From NCBI RefSeq assembly GCF_029094545.1, contig NZ_CP117835.1, positions 2,026,001 to 2,090,000 of the forward strand: a stretch of 64,000 nucleotides of DNA, given 5' to 3'. The notes beneath the pieces were generated by a model. The model was given only the letters and a program-made list of their open reading frames with translations, did no database searches and was not told where the DNA came from. Position 1 is the stretch's first letter; each line of letters begins with the position of its first letter. Positions 39,034 to 47,947 of the stretch are shown one piece after another. Source of the stretch: Alkalihalophilus pseudofirmus. Its GTDB lineage: Bacteria > Bacillota > Bacilli > Bacillales > Bacillaceae_D. Position numbers and translations under genes: made by a program.

Positions 39034-39191
39034 ATTGTATTATTGCGGCAGGTTATTGCGTCTGTTGCTCGAGTTATTGTGCGGCGCTTCGGCTTAATTG
39101 CGTTGGTTGAGCGACTAATTGCGTCAGTCGGCTGGATATGCGTCAGTTCAGTGAGGAAATATATAGACTTTTGATATAATTGCGTCCTCCC
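39034..39191 (+). repeat. 21-bp periodic ATTGCG element, copy 1
   Basis: Words ATTGTA, ATTGCG, ATTGTG, ATTGCG, ATTGCG, ATGCGT, (AATATA) and ATTGCG start at 39034, 39055, 39076, 39097, 39118, 39138, 39158 and 39179. Spacings are 21, 21, 21, 21, 20, 20 and 21. Related copies lie at 49390 and 60190. The bases between the words differ among copies. No coding frame spans it. Confidence 0.8.
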
Positions 39192-39346
39192 TGCCTGCTC
39201 TAACTCCCTCTATGGTCTCAGGCTTTATTAGTACGCTTTTAGGCGGTTCTTACTTACTTTATATGTCATAGATTTTTCACATGATTCTGTTTCGATTTTT
39301 AGTATGGTAGTTGCTGGGAGTATTAACAGAGAAAAGGAGAGAGAGA

Positions 39347-40174
39347 ATGATGAAAAGGAAATCTATTTACCTATTAGTCGCTGCATGTTTGGCATTAGCG
39401 GCTTGCGCAGAACAAACAGAAACCGAGCCTGCAGAAACAGCACCAACAACTGACTCCACGGAACCTAGTGATGAATCTCAAGAGGAATCTACTGAGGAAC
39501 TTACGGAATGGTCTTATGACGGGGAATCTGGACCTGAGCATTGGGGTCATTTACACGCTTCTTACTCGGCATGTGTTGATGGCAGTGAACAATCACCCAT
39601 TAACATTGATTTAGCTGAAATGGAGGAAAGTCAACAAATAGAGGAGATTGATATTCAATACGAGCCTGCTTCTTTTTCACTCGTTAATAATGGACATACG
39701 ATTCAAAAGAATGCAGTGGATGAGAATAATGCGATCACGTTAGATGGGCAAGAATATCAGCTTGTTCAATTTCATTTTCATACACCAAGTGAACACCAAT
39801 TTAACGGGGAGCATTTTGACATGGAGCTGCATCTTGTACACCAAGATATTAATGGGAATCTAGCAGTCTTAGGTGTGATGATTGAAGAAGGTGCGGAAAA
39901 CGAAGAATTAGCGCCTGCATGGGGAGATCTGCCGGAAGAGGAGACGGAAAATGACATTGCTTTAGTGGAGCCTATCAACCTTCAAAACCTCTTGCCTGAA
40001 GACCAATCCTCATTCCATTACAACGGATCACTAACGACCCCGCCATGTACGGAAGAAGTAAAATGGATTGTATTCAAAGAGCCGATTCAAAAATCAGCTG
40101 AACAAATTCAAGCATTCCAAGAGATTTATGAAGAGAACCACCGCCCGGTTCAGCCTTTGAATGAACGAGGGTAA
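39347..40174 (+). CDS. Alpha-type carbonic anhydrase, lipoprotein
   Basis: Start ATG 39347 (MMKRKSIYLLVAACLALAAC) after AAAAGGAGAGAGAGA; 275 residues. Lipobox LAAC gives a membrane-anchored Cys, followed by a Glu/Thr/Ser-rich linker (about 22-55). The alpha-CA core: EWSYDGESGPEHWGHLHASY, GSEQSPINIDLAEM, VQFHFHTPSEHQFNGEHFDM (His-x-His zinc ligands), ELHLVHQD (third His) and YNGSLTTPPCTEEVKWIVFK. It hydrates CO2 at the outer membrane surface, useful at alkaline pH. Monocistronic. Confidence 0.93.
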   Translation: MMKRKSIYLLVAACLALAACAEQTETEPAETAPTTDSTEPSDESQEESTEELTEWSYDGESGPEHWGHLHASYSACVDGSEQSPINIDLAEMEESQQIEEIDIQYEPASFSLVNNGHTIQKNAVDENNAITLDGQEYQLVQFHFHTPSEHQFNGEHFDMELHLVHQDINGNLAVLGVMIEEGAENEELAPAWGDLPEEETENDIALVEPINLQNLLPEDQSSFHYNGSLTTPPCTEEVKWIVFKEPIQKSAEQIQAFQEIYEENHRPVQPLNERG

Positions 40175-40217
40175 ACCATTATATAAGGTATTATATTTAA
40201 ATCATTAAACGAGAAAG

Positions 40218-40249
40218 AAACCGATCTTTTTTATTTAAAAGGTCGGTTT
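40218..40249. terminator. Bidirectional terminator
   Basis: AAACCGATCTTTT / AAAAGGTCGGTTT with a short loop, between the convergent carbonic anhydrase and catD-like genes. Confidence 0.75.
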
Positions 40250-40257
40250 AATTAGTT

Positions 40258-40686
40258 TTACGCGCTTATTCTTGTACTCGAATTTTCGTTTTTGTTTCCA
40301 AATAATTTAGTGTCCAATGCAAGCAGTTTGCTGCCACTAATAACAAGGGCAGCTGCCATTGCCAATAAAGCTATGTCTAATTCATAACCTGCTGCTTCTG
40401 TACCCATGAAACCGAGTGGTAATTTGACCATAAAGATCGCCCCTAGCATGACGAATCCAATTAATGCAGAAATCATTCTAGTTCCAACTCCTAGTAATAA
40501 GGCAATTCCACCCACAAGTTCAATGATCGCAACAGCATAACCGAAAAAGCCCATAATACCAATACTTTCAAACCATCCAGCTACGTTACCAAGCCCCATT
40601 TGAAACTTATCAATCCCGTGAATTAAAAATGTCACTCCTAATACGACACGAATAATAAATAGACTTACTTCATACTTTTGTTCCAC
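40258..40686 (-). CDS. DoxX-family membrane protein, CatD-like
   Basis: 142 residues from GTG 40686 after AGAGGAGAATGAACA. Four membrane helices with the DoxX pattern: IIRVVLGVTFLIHGIDKFQM, GLGNVAGWFESIGIMGFFGY, IIELVGGIALLLGVGTRMIS, AAALVISGSKLLALD. It follows the catE-like gene in the same direction, the B. subtilis catDE pairing (order reversed). CatD takes part in quinone/catechol detoxification; its biochemistry is unresolved. A HxlR regulator gene lies divergently upstream. Confidence 0.82.
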   Translation of the reverse strand: MEQKYEVSLFIIRVVLGVTFLIHGIDKFQMGLGNVAGWFESIGIMGFFGYAVAIIELVGGIALLLGVGTRMISALIGFVMLGAIFMVKLPLGFMGTEAAGYELDIALLAMAAALVISGSKLLALDTKLFGNKNENSSTRISA

Positions 40687-40738
40687 TGTTCATTCTCCTC
40701 TATGTTTCTTATTTTCTTACTAACTCCAATGCAGCTTT

Positions 40739-41593
40739 CTATTGTTTAGCTATTAACCGAATGTGATTGCCTGAAGGGTCTACAGCTACAGTAGAACCGT
40801 CGTCTTCTTTTACGGTTGCTCCGATTTCTTTTAACTGTGAAATGATTTGATTTCTCTTTTCCTCACTTGAGAGCATAAGATCAAATGATTCGAGTCCTAC
40901 ACTATTTAGCGGCGGTATCGGAGCCCCTACGCCGGCCCACGTATTTAACCCGATATGATGATGGTACTTTCCATCTGCTATGAAAAGCGCCTGACTTCCG
41001 AATCGATTGACAACCTCAAAGCCAAGACCCTTGATATAAAACTCTTCAGTCTTTCTTAATTCTGATACATGTAAATGGATATGGCCCATGACTGTTTCTG
41101 ATGGAAGGCCTTTCCATTGCTGCTGTTTATGCGTTGTTAAAAGATCAGGAAAATTTAACGGATCAACTGCCATTTGCACCTCTCCATTGCTCCAGCTCCA
41201 CTCTGATGGGTCTCTGTCTACATAGATCTCAATTCCGTTTCCATCTGGATCAGATAAATAAAGAGCTTCACTTACTAGGTGGTCAGAAGAACCTAACTGT
41301 ACGTCATGTCTTACAAAATGATGAACGATCTGAGCTAAGTCTTCTCGCTTTGGCAGAAGGAGCGCAAAGTGATATAAGCCCGTCGTTCTTGCTTGTTTTG
41401 GAATAACTTGTTCTGGCTGCTCTACTGATAATAATGCTGTCGTTCCATCCGTTGTAAATACAGCGGATCTTGGCGTTTGGTTTAGCACTTTAAACCCAAT
41501 CACTTCTTTATAAAAAGCAATAGAACGGTCTAAATCTTGTACTTTAAGGTTTACTTGACCTACATATGTAGTAGGCTCACGATGAAAATTCAT
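40739..41593 (-). CDS. Catechol-2,3-dioxygenase-like VOC protein, CatE-like
   Basis: Start 41593 (MNFHREPTTYVGQVNLKVQD) after TCAGGAGGTAACTATA; 284 residues. Two VOC modules: YVGQVNLKVQDLDRSIAFYK and GHIHLHVSELRKTEEFYIKG. Metal ligands fit: His in GHIHLHVS, His in HHHIGLN, and Glu in the end of module 2. Additional GNGIEIYVDRDP. This is the extradiol ring-cleavage family (CatE/YfiE), which opens catechols. Together with the DoxX gene and a HxlR regulator it forms a quinone-response module. Confidence 0.85.
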   Translation of the reverse strand: MNFHREPTTYVGQVNLKVQDLDRSIAFYKEVIGFKVLNQTPRSAVFTTDGTTALLSVEQPEQVIPKQARTTGLYHFALLLPKREDLAQIVHHFVRHDVQLGSSDHLVSEALYLSDPDGNGIEIYVDRDPSEWSWSNGEVQMAVDPLNFPDLLTTHKQQQWKGLPSETVMGHIHLHVSELRKTEEFYIKGLGFEVVNRFGSQALFIADGKYHHHIGLNTWAGVGAPIPPLNSVGLESFDLMLSSEEKRNQIISQLKEIGATVKEDDGSTVAVDPSGNHIRLIAKQ

Positions 41594-41642
41594 TATAGTT
41601 ACCTCCTGAAAATGATTAAATGACAACTTGTTTTATAAGTAG

Positions 41643-41657
41643 CTTACTTTATGTAAG
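41643..41657. promoter_or_regulatory. Probable HxlR operator between catE-like and regulator genes
   Basis: CTTAC-TTTAT-GTAAG, perfect 5-bp arms, in the 170-bp divergent region. It resembles TTAC-N7-GTAA-type sites of the CatR/YodB group. Confidence 0.55.
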
Positions 41658-41763
41658 TTAGTATATAATTATAACTATATGACGTCAAGTAACTTTTTGA
41701 TATAAAATAATTTTATTATTTCTCGATGCAGTTTATAATATGTGAAGTGAGGAGTTGATTGAA

Positions 41764-42072
41764 TTGGATAAGTCAATTTGTCCTAGATTTGAAAAAGCTA
41801 TGGGTTTAATGAGTCAAAGATGGACAGGTTTAATCATTTACCAGCTTCTAACTGGTCCACAGCGTTTTTGCAGTATTGAATCGGCAATCGGTGTCAGTGG
41901 AAGAGTCCTTTCAGAAAGGCTAAAGGACCTTGAAAACGAAGGGATTGTAAAACGAGAAGTGTTTCCAGAAACTCCTGTTCGAATCGAATATTCTTTAACT
42001 GAAAAAGGAAATTCACTTGAGCCTTTCATGCGAGAAATGGAAAAATGGTCACAAGACTGGTTAGAAGTGTGA
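41764..42072 (+). CDS. HxlR-family redox repressor (YodB/CatR-like)
   Basis: Start TTG 41764 (LDKSICPRFEKAMGLMSQRW), nine bases after GAGGAG; 102 residues. HxlR winged helix: GLIIYQLLTGPQRFCSIESA, IGVSGRVLSERLKDLENEGI, VKREVFPETPVRIEYSLTEK. Cys6 in the N-terminal SICPRFE is at the place of the YodB/CatR redox Cys that reacts with quinones and diamide. It is divergent from the catE/catD-like operon, with a palindrome between, so it most likely represses that operon until quinones appear. Confidence 0.88.
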   Translation: MDKSICPRFEKAMGLMSQRWTGLIIYQLLTGPQRFCSIESAIGVSGRVLSERLKDLENEGIVKREVFPETPVRIEYSLTEKGNSLEPFMREMEKWSQDWLEV

Positions 42073-42109
42073 TGTAGGAGATATATTTCTTAAAGTATAG
42101 TTGAACATA

Positions 42110-42143
42110 AAAAAATAACCGTCTAATGAGGCGGTTATTTTTT
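42110..42143 (+). terminator. Terminator after the HxlR gene
   Basis: AAATAACCG / CGGTTATTT with loop, A run before and T run after. Confidence 0.85.
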
Positions 42144-42203
42144 ACTGGTGAAAGCGACAAAAAATTAGCGGAACGAATTAAGTTTCAGTCTCTCTTTTTA
42201 TTT

Positions 42204-42512
42204 TTAAGATACAATTATCTTAAAATCTACAGGGGTAAATAGAATAAGGTTAATCATTATTGTTATGAGCGGAAGCAGAATAGCTAGAGCGTTGCAGGTG
42301 AGTGCAGCAACAGCCAATGCTCTTCCCCGCTGTGCAGTGTAATGAATTTCTCTCAAACTTAAGAAAGCAAGGATGAAACCGATACTAGCTATGGCGATGC
42401 CCGCTAAACTAAAATAACCGATAAACATGGCGGTGATCCCAAAAGTAAGTGATACGATAGATTTTGTGTTCAGGTTAATATCTTTAGATGGTGTGATGGA
42501 TGGGTTATTCAA
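42204..42512 (-). CDS. DUF4190-like membrane protein
   Basis: 102 residues from TTG 42512 after AAAGGAAGAAAACA. Polar N-terminus (NNPSITPSKDINLNTKSIVS), two close membrane helices around SLAGIAIASIGFILAFLSLR, the EIHYTAQRGRALAVAALTCN segment and a third helix. The pair of glycine-rich helices with R-G-R-x-L-A is typical of DUF4190 proteins. Function unknown. Confidence 0.75.
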   Translation of the reverse strand: MNNPSITPSKDINLNTKSIVSLTFGITAMFIGYFSLAGIAIASIGFILAFLSLREIHYTAQRGRALAVAALTCNALAILLPLITIMINLILFTPVDFKIIVS

Positions 42513-42527
42513 TGTTTTCTTCCTTTC

Positions 42528-43061
42528 TTATATGAAGCCTAATCTATTAGGTGATAATGATTGCATATATTCGTCTACAGGTCTTTTATTTTTTACAATG
42601 AGTATTTTATCTTGTAACGAAGCATATTTCTTAAAGAATCTTGGCTTTGCAACATCCTCAAAATACTTGTTCCATTTAAACATATTAAATAAGATTTCTT
42701 TGGTTGGTTTATAGTTTGATGGTTCAATTCTTAATTTCTGTAACAAATATCTTTTTAGTACTGGGTACAATCTTACGTGGTTAGCTGTATCCAAAAATAT
42801 GACCAAATCCGCATTGCGAAAACTAGTATCAACCCATTCTTTCGTGTGTACTCCCTCAATAATCCACTGGTCTGATTGAACGAGGGTATGTAATAAGGCT
42901 GCACACTCTTTCTCTGTCCGCCTTTTATCTCCTGAAGGGCTTCTCTCCCAAGAAACATTATCTAACTCTATATGTGGAAGATTGAGTTTTGCAGCTAACT
43001 CCCTTGCTAAAGTGGTTTTGCCGCTGCCGACCGAGCCAATAATATGTATCTTATTAATCAT
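42528..43061 (-). CDS. P-loop kinase, FlaR/adenylate-kinase-like
   Basis: 177 residues. Walker A IHIIGSVGSGKTTLARELAA (GSVGSGKT), ELDNVSWERSPSGDKRRTEK, WIIEGVHTKEWVDTSFRNAD (Walker B-like VIFLDTA) and a lid LYPVLKRYLLQKLRIEPSNY. This is the topology-modulation/FlaR or shikimate-like NMP kinase group; the true substrate is unknown. The GNAT gene upstream runs in the same direction, so an operon is possible. Confidence 0.82.
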   Translation of the reverse strand: MINKIHIIGSVGSGKTTLARELAAKLNLPHIELDNVSWERSPSGDKRRTEKECAALLHTLVQSDQWIIEGVHTKEWVDTSFRNADLVIFLDTANHVRLYPVLKRYLLQKLRIEPSNYKPTKEILFNMFKWNKYFEDVAKPRFFKKYASLQDKILIVKNKRPVDEYMQSLSPNRLGFI

Positions 43062-43105
43062 CTTTTACAGCCTCACTTATCACGTGCGGTGGCCTATATT
43101 TGTTA

Positions 43106-43525
43106 CTATGGATCATTATTAAATGCCCATACTTTAAATTCGGTATTTTGCTTTTGTAGAACCCACCCTGACTTGTAATAGTACTCATTAAAGTTGGAAC
43201 TAGTCGGACAGGAGACAAGGATTGGAAGATCATTGATTGTTTTAAGCATATCAATTAATAAACCTTCCCCCCGATGACTTTCACTTATTGCAAATTGGTA
43301 TAAAGATATTTGCTTCTGCGTTTTCTTTCGGTAAAAACGAAGGGCCCCTACTACTTTTCCTTGATCTGTCGCAATCATCATTTGGTTTCTTCTTATGGCT
43401 GCTTTCATTCCAAGAGGGCATAAAAATTCTTCAGAATAAACTGCACTGTTATTAGTGTCAAGATGTTCATTGAAGAACTTAATCACTTCTGACCCATGTG
43501 ATACGTTTGCTAAGGAAATTTGCAT
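43106..43525 (-). CDS. GNAT acetyltransferase
   Basis: 139 residues, ATG after AGGTGGGATAGAACG. N-terminal MQISLANVSHGSEVIKFFNE, then MIATDQGKVVGALRFYRKKT, acetyl-CoA loop LYQFAISESHRGEGLLIDML (SHRGEGL) and an end with YYKSGWVLQKQNTEFKVWAF. The region shows a short variant of the loop (HRGEGL). Substrate unknown. Confidence 0.78.
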   Translation of the reverse strand: MQISLANVSHGSEVIKFFNEHLDTNNSAVYSEEFLCPLGMKAAIRRNQMMIATDQGKVVGALRFYRKKTQKQISLYQFAISESHRGEGLLIDMLKTINDLPILVSCPTSSNFNEYYYKSGWVLQKQNTEFKVWAFNNDP

Positions 43526-43671
43526 CGTTCTATCCCACCTTTACTTGCCTGTCAGTAAGGCCGCGCTCGCACCATTCCAGCAATGTCTTACTATTATTAC
43601 CTTACCATAATTCTCCTTATTTATGGTTTTATTTACTGTATATCCCTCTTTTTTAAGAGTTAACATCAAAA

Positions 43672-43702
43672 AGCTTAACGACATACAGTTCGTCGTTAAG
43701 CT
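43672..43702 (-). terminator. Terminator after the ABC exporter operon
   Basis: AGCTTAACGAC / GTCGTTAAGCT, perfect 11-bp stem; minus strand continues TTTTTGATG. Confidence 0.85.
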
Positions 43703-43711
43703 CACACAATA

Positions 43712-44551
43712 TTACTTTTTACGGTATAAATACATCGTCAAAGGTGCGAATATAGCCATGATTAGAACGGAGACAAAGAGCACCCAGCCAATTTGTTCAA
43801 GTGTAGCCATCCCATGCATCAATCCACGAACAGCAGTCACTAGAAGTGAGATCGGGTTTACATCAACGAACTTTTCCAACCAGCCTGGCAGCGTCTCTGG
43901 ATCTACGAATACATTACTGACGAACGTGAGCGGAAAGAGTACCATCATACTGACCATCATCAATGATTTCTCAGAACGCATGATAAGTCCAAGTGTCGTC
44001 CAGATCCATGATAAACTAAAGCAGAAAAATAACATTAAGGCGACTGCTTGAATGATCCCGATAAACCCGCCATCCGGCCTGAAGCCAAGCAGAAAACCAA
44101 GTCCGATCATAATGGCCGAGGCAATCGAGTAACGAACAGTATCAACAAGTAATGCACCTACTAAGGCTGAAGGCAGCCAAATCGGTAACGTGCGGAAACG
44201 ATCAAAGATCCCTTTTCTAATATCATTATTTAAGTCAATCCCTGTATACATCGTAATTTGCGCTACAGTCATGACAAGAATACCGGGAAGGAGGAACTGT
44301 AAATATTCACTCGTGGATCCCGCAATCGCCCCTCCAAACAGATACGTAAACATAAGTAAAAAGATAATTGGAAACACAGTCACATCAAATAGCTGCTCAG
44401 GAATATGCTTAATCCGAAGCATGGCCCTTTTGGCAAAGGTAAGAGATGAAGATAAGGCACTCGGCCGATCTGGGCGTTTACTTGAGGCAATCGCATCAAG
44501 CAGTTTTGCATCTGCTCCGTTTTGTTCTTTCGTCTCTGATTGATTATTCAT
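43712..44551 (-). CDS. ABC-2 type permease (DrrB-like)
   Basis: 279 residues, ATG 44551 after GAGGAAGCAAGATA, overlapping the ATPase stop codon by one base. Six membrane helices. The DrrB/ABC-2 pattern is visible in IPEQLFDVTVFPIIFLLMFT, GAIAGSTSEYLQFLLPGILV, DLNNDIRKGIFDRFRTLPIW and VFPLTFVSNVFVDPETLPGW. With the ATPase it forms a daunorubicin-resistance-type exporter; the substrate is unknown. Confidence 0.9.
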   Translation of the reverse strand: MNNQSETKEQNGADAKLLDAIASSKRPDRPSALSSSLTFAKRAMLRIKHIPEQLFDVTVFPIIFLLMFTYLFGGAIAGSTSEYLQFLLPGILVMTVAQITMYTGIDLNNDIRKGIFDRFRTLPIWLPSALVGALLVDTVRYSIASAIMIGLGFLLGFRPDGGFIGIIQAVALMLFFCFSLSWIWTTLGLIMRSEKSLMMVSMMVLFPLTFVSNVFVDPETLPGWLEKFVDVNPISLLVTAVRGLMHGMATLEQIGWVLFVSVLIMAIFAPLTMYLYRKK

Positions 44552-45543
44552 TATCTTGCTTCCTCACTTTCTTTCGCTTCCTCCACAGACTGATCTGTTA
44601 ACGTTAGAAACACCTCATCTAGACTAGGCTGACCGAGTGAGAAATTATGTACAGCTATTTTCTCCTTCGCTAATTCACCAAGGGCCTCAGCTGCTAATGA
44701 AGCATCGGCGGCTTGAGCGGTGAGAGAAGCGGCATCGCCAGCGGGGGAAACTGTCACTTGTAGTTTTTGTGTCAGAACATCAATGGCTCTTGGACGATCT
44801 TCTGGATTAAGAAGCGATACATTCAACGTTCCTGTACCGACTGAAGCCTTTAAATCGTTGCTCGTTCCTTCGGCAATAATCTTTCCTTTATTTATCACAG
44901 CAATTCGATCCGCTAATTGATCGGCTTCCTCTAAATATTGAGTTGTTAGTAACACTGTTGTGCCAGCATTTACTAAAGCCCTCACGATATCCCACACCTG
45001 GTTGCGGCTCCGTGGATCTAATCCAGTCGTCGGCTCATCCAGAAATAACAGCTCGGGTGTCACAACGATACTCGCTGCAATATCAATTCGACGGCGCATG
45101 CCGCCAGAATAAGTCTTTACTTGTCTTTTTGACGCTTCTTCGAGGCCAAAGGCACTAAGTAATTCATTTGCACGTCCTTTTGCCTCTATTTTTGAATAAC
45201 CCATTAATCTGGCTATCATCACGAGATTCTCAACGCCGGTTAAATCCTCGTCAATTGAGGCATATTGACCCGTCAGGCTAATGCGGCTTTTGATGGCCTC
45301 TGTTTCTTGAACCAAATCATGACCAAATATGCGAGCTGATCCCTCATCTGGCTGCAGCAATGTCGCAAGCATGCGAATTGTGGTCGTCTTCCCTGCCCCG
45401 TTAGGCCCTAAAAAACCATATACTGTTCCTTTTTGAATGGATAAATCTACGCCATCCACTGCTCGGTGATCCCCAAATACTTTGACAAGCCCTTTTGCTT
45501 CGACTGCTAAATGACTGGATTGTTCGAGTTGTTGTTCTTTCAT
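44551..45543 (-). CDS. ABC transporter ATPase (DrrA-like)
   Basis: Start M4 ([20 protein letters not shown]) at 45543, spaced from GAGAGGG; about 330 residues. Walker [21 protein letters not shown], signature [12 protein letters not shown], Walker [16 protein letters not shown]-loop [13 protein letters not shown]. The C-terminal 90 residues are the DrrA-type extension ([20 protein letters not shown], ending [19 protein letters not shown]). It pairs with the permease directly downstream. Confidence 0.92.
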   Translation of the reverse strand: MKEQQLEQSSHLAVEAKGLVKVFGDHRAVDGVDLSIQKGTVYGFLGPNGAGKTTTIRMLATLLQPDEGSARIFGHDLVQETEAIKSRISLTGQYASIDEDLTGVENLVMIARLMGYSKIEAKGRANELLSAFGLEEASKRQVKTYSGGMRRRIDIAASIVVTPELLFLDEPTTGLDPRSRNQVWDIVRALVNAGTTVLLTTQYLEEADQLADRIAVINKGKIIAEGTSNDLKASVGTGTLNVSLLNPEDRPRAIDVLTQKLQVTVSPAGDAASLTAQAADASLAAEALGELAKEKIAVHNFSLGQPSLDEVFLTLTDQSVEEAKESEEAR

Positions 45544-45826
45544 ATCATTCACCCTCTCAAATACTCATTCCTATTAAAACCATACTTGATTCATTCATGG
45601 AATAACAGATATTTTTGTTTCCGTGTGTATCTTCATTTTATCGCCTATTAGAAAACTTCAATAGTTAAACCATCATACCTTCAATACTTATAATTTGTAT
45701 AATTGAACATTACATTTAATGTTCCACATTCCGGTTCCTTGCCTCTATCCGACAAAAACTGTATTAAAAATATCGAGTATCCAGCTTACAAGGCAGGTAT
45801 TCTTATAGATGACAGGAGGGATTCAC

Positions 45827-46705
45827 ATGCTAAAACGTATGAATGATGCAATTGATTATATCGAAAACCGTTTAAATGACGAGCTCGAACCACAAGAACT
45901 TGAGAAAATCACAGGGACTTCCATCTACCACTTTCGGCGAATGTTTTCTTATTTGTCAGGGATGACCTTGGGTACCTACATTCGAAATAGAAGGCTCTCT
46001 ATGGCAATGGCTGAGTTATTACGTGAGAATGTTTCCGTCACTGAGACGGCATTTAAATATGGTTACGATTCGGTTGATGGATTTACACGAGCGTTCAAAG
46101 AGTGGGCTGGATTTACTCCCTCTGAAGTGAAGAAGCATGAATCGTACAAATTGCAAGCTTTTCCCAAGCTGTCCTTCCAATTAACCATTCAAGGAGGAAT
46201 AAAGATGGAATACAAAATAGTGAATAAGAATGCCTTTAAAATAGCAGGGGTTAAAAAGAGAGTCCCGATTCAGTTTGAGGGAGTTAACAAAGAAATTGAA
46301 AAGCTCGCAGAAAGTATTACGAATAAACAGTACGAAAAAATGAATGAATTGAAAAATATGGATCCGTATCAGGTAATGAACTCGTCCTATAAATTTGATG
46401 AAGGCCGTTCGGAAGAGAAAGGTTACTTAGAACACATGATTGGTGTCCCAACAACGAAAGAAGGCCCTTACGACGACCTTGAACTTCTAGAAGTGGCGAG
46501 CAATACTTGGGCAATCTTTTCTTCTAAAGGCCGTTTTCCTAAAACGATGCAGGACACATGGGCTAAAATTGCATCTGAATGGCTTCCAAGCTCCAACTAT
46601 GAGTTAGTTGATGCCCCTGAACTATCGTTTGTAGAAGACTATTCAGATCTAGATAATGTGTACAGTGAAATTTGGATTGCTGTAAAGAAGAAGACTGCAT
46701 TATAA
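45827..46705 (+). CDS. AraC-type regulator with GyrI-like domain
   Basis: Start ATG 45827 (MLKRMNDAIDYIENRLNDEL) after CAGGAGGGATTCAC; 292 residues. N-terminal AraC HTH pair: LEKITGTSIYHFRRMFSYLS and VSVTETAFKYGYDSVDGFTR AFKEW (in parts). The C-terminal half (about 125-292) is GyrI-like/SOUL ligand domain: EYKIVNKNAFKIAGVKKRVP to FVEDYSDLDNVYSEIWIAV. Such fused proteins sense cationic drugs. It is divergent from the DrrAB-like operon (about 275 bp apart), so it may regulate it. Confidence 0.85.
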   Translation: MLKRMNDAIDYIENRLNDELEPQELEKITGTSIYHFRRMFSYLSGMTLGTYIRNRRLSMAMAELLRENVSVTETAFKYGYDSVDGFTRAFKEWAGFTPSEVKKHESYKLQAFPKLSFQLTIQGGIKMEYKIVNKNAFKIAGVKKRVPIQFEGVNKEIEKLAESITNKQYEKMNELKNMDPYQVMNSSYKFDEGRSEEKGYLEHMIGVPTTKEGPYDDLELLEVASNTWAIFSSKGRFPKTMQDTWAKIASEWLPSSNYELVDAPELSFVEDYSDLDNVYSEIWIAVKKKTAL

Positions 46706-46717
46706 CTAATACAAACT

Positions 46718-46746
46718 AAGACGATGTCCGATTATGGCATCGTCTT
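46718..46746 (+). terminator. Terminator after the AraC/GyrI gene
   Basis: AAGACGATG / CATCGTCTT with 11-base loop, then TTGA. Confidence 0.8.
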
Positions 46747-46798
46747 TTGAAGTGGCAGAGATATATTCAATGTTTTTAGTATTATGAAGAAATCGGAA

Positions 46799-47140
46799 TT
46801 AGATAGTTTGAAAAAGCATTATAAAGAATAAAAAGGTAACTCCGCCAACCAGAAATAACCCCCCAGCAAAATCATTAATCTTTAGGTTGTCTAAAAGCCC
46901 ATTTCTATTAATAATTGCCATAGTTATATAGACTAAAACGATCCCAATTATAGGTTCAACCGTATCTTTAAATAAATACTCGTATTCAATAAATAACTCG
47001 TTAATTTGTAAGGTGATCCCTAAAAGCACTATTCCTATAAAAAATTTTAAGTGATAATTTCTCTTATATCCCCCTACTGATATCCCTTTTTTGTTAAGAA
47101 ATGTGATAACTAAGATGATAATTGCAATTGATAAAATCAT
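46799..47140 (-). CDS. Four-span membrane protein, unknown
   Basis: 113 residues, ATG with no clear ribosome site. Helices at about 2-14, 28-45, 58-76 and 88-112. Polar parts: NKKGISVGGYKRNYHLKF and FIEYEYLFKDTVEPIIG. No family was recognised; it is a single gene with unknown function. Confidence 0.6.
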   Translation of the reverse strand: MILSIAIIILVITFLNKKGISVGGYKRNYHLKFFIGIVLLGITLQINELFIEYEYLFKDTVEPIIGIVLVYITMAIINRNGLLDNLKINDFAGGLFLVGGVTFLFFIMLFQTI

Positions 47141-47345
47141 ATTAAATTAGTAGATTTGAGGATCCACCTTTCACCTTCTTTGTATAGTTGAATAAAAAAC
47201 CGCTTGATACATCTATTCGACAGTTCTGGTAACTCAAGTAAAGCCGTTTCGTTAACTTAATGAAACGCTTTACTAATTATTACTCATATTGTATGCATTC
47301 TTAATGGGATTCTATAATTTCTCTAGTAAATTGGTTTAGACAGCC

Positions 47346-47525
47346 CTAAAAAAACATAGGAATAAGGTACAATAAAGTTGTTGCTGCTAAAACGGTAAAA
47401 AAGATTAAGATACAGTTTAAGATAAACTTCATTGGCGGTACATATGTAGGGTTTTCTAATCGATCAATTTTTTCGTTTAATTTCTTAAGCTCTATTAATA
47501 TCTCTTTATTAGTCTGTTCTGACAC
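47346..47525 (-). CDS. Small membrane protein with coiled-coil start
   Basis: GTG 47525 (VSEQTNKEILIELKKLNEKI) follows GGAGAGATAGAA and is better than ATG 47543; 59 residues. A short coiled coil (LKKLNEKIDRLENP) leads to PTYVPPMKF and one membrane helix (about 36-57). No family was recognised. Confidence 0.6.
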   Translation of the reverse strand: MSEQTNKEILIELKKLNEKIDRLENPTYVPPMKFILNCILIFFTVLAATTLLYLIPMFF

Positions 47526-47646
47526 TTCTATCTCTCCATTCATATGTAATAATTAGTCTACTTCTAGTCTTGTCTTCTTCAAATTAAATAATGTCCTATA
47601 GTTTGCCTTTGTCCATAGCTGACCTCTCTTTCGGTATTCTCGGTTG

Positions 47647-47898
47647 TTAGTCAGAAGGCTTTTGTGTAGAATATGCAGTCCATACTAATACCAGCCCACG
47701 AGTTAGTAAAATGAGACCTAATAAATAGGGAAACCAACCCATAATCTCATTCATAACGATGAAAAACTTCCCAACTTGACTACCCCAACTCATAACGTGT
47801 GGTACATGCAACGCTATGGCTAAATGCATAAGTCCAAGCAGTAGTGTTCCTGATAAGATGAATACGGAGCCTAATAGAAAACCTTTTGTTTCGTTCAA
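47647..47898 (-). CDS. Two-span membrane protein, unknown
   Basis: TTG 47898 (LNETKGFLLGSVFILSGT) after AAAGGGGAGTTACAT; about 83 residues. Two membrane helices (about 5-25, 46-70) with GLMHLAIALHVPHVMSWGSQ between and a polar end (TAYSTQKPSD). The longer frame to 47967 has no ribosome site. No family was recognised. Confidence 0.6.
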   Translation of the reverse strand: MNETKGFLLGSVFILSGTLLLGLMHLAIALHVPHVMSWGSQVGKFFIVMNEIMGWFPYLLGLILLTRGLVLVWTAYSTQKPSD

Positions 47899-47947
47899 AT
47901 GTAACTCCCCTTTTTTAGGATGGTTTATGTATGAATTCGTTAGTACT

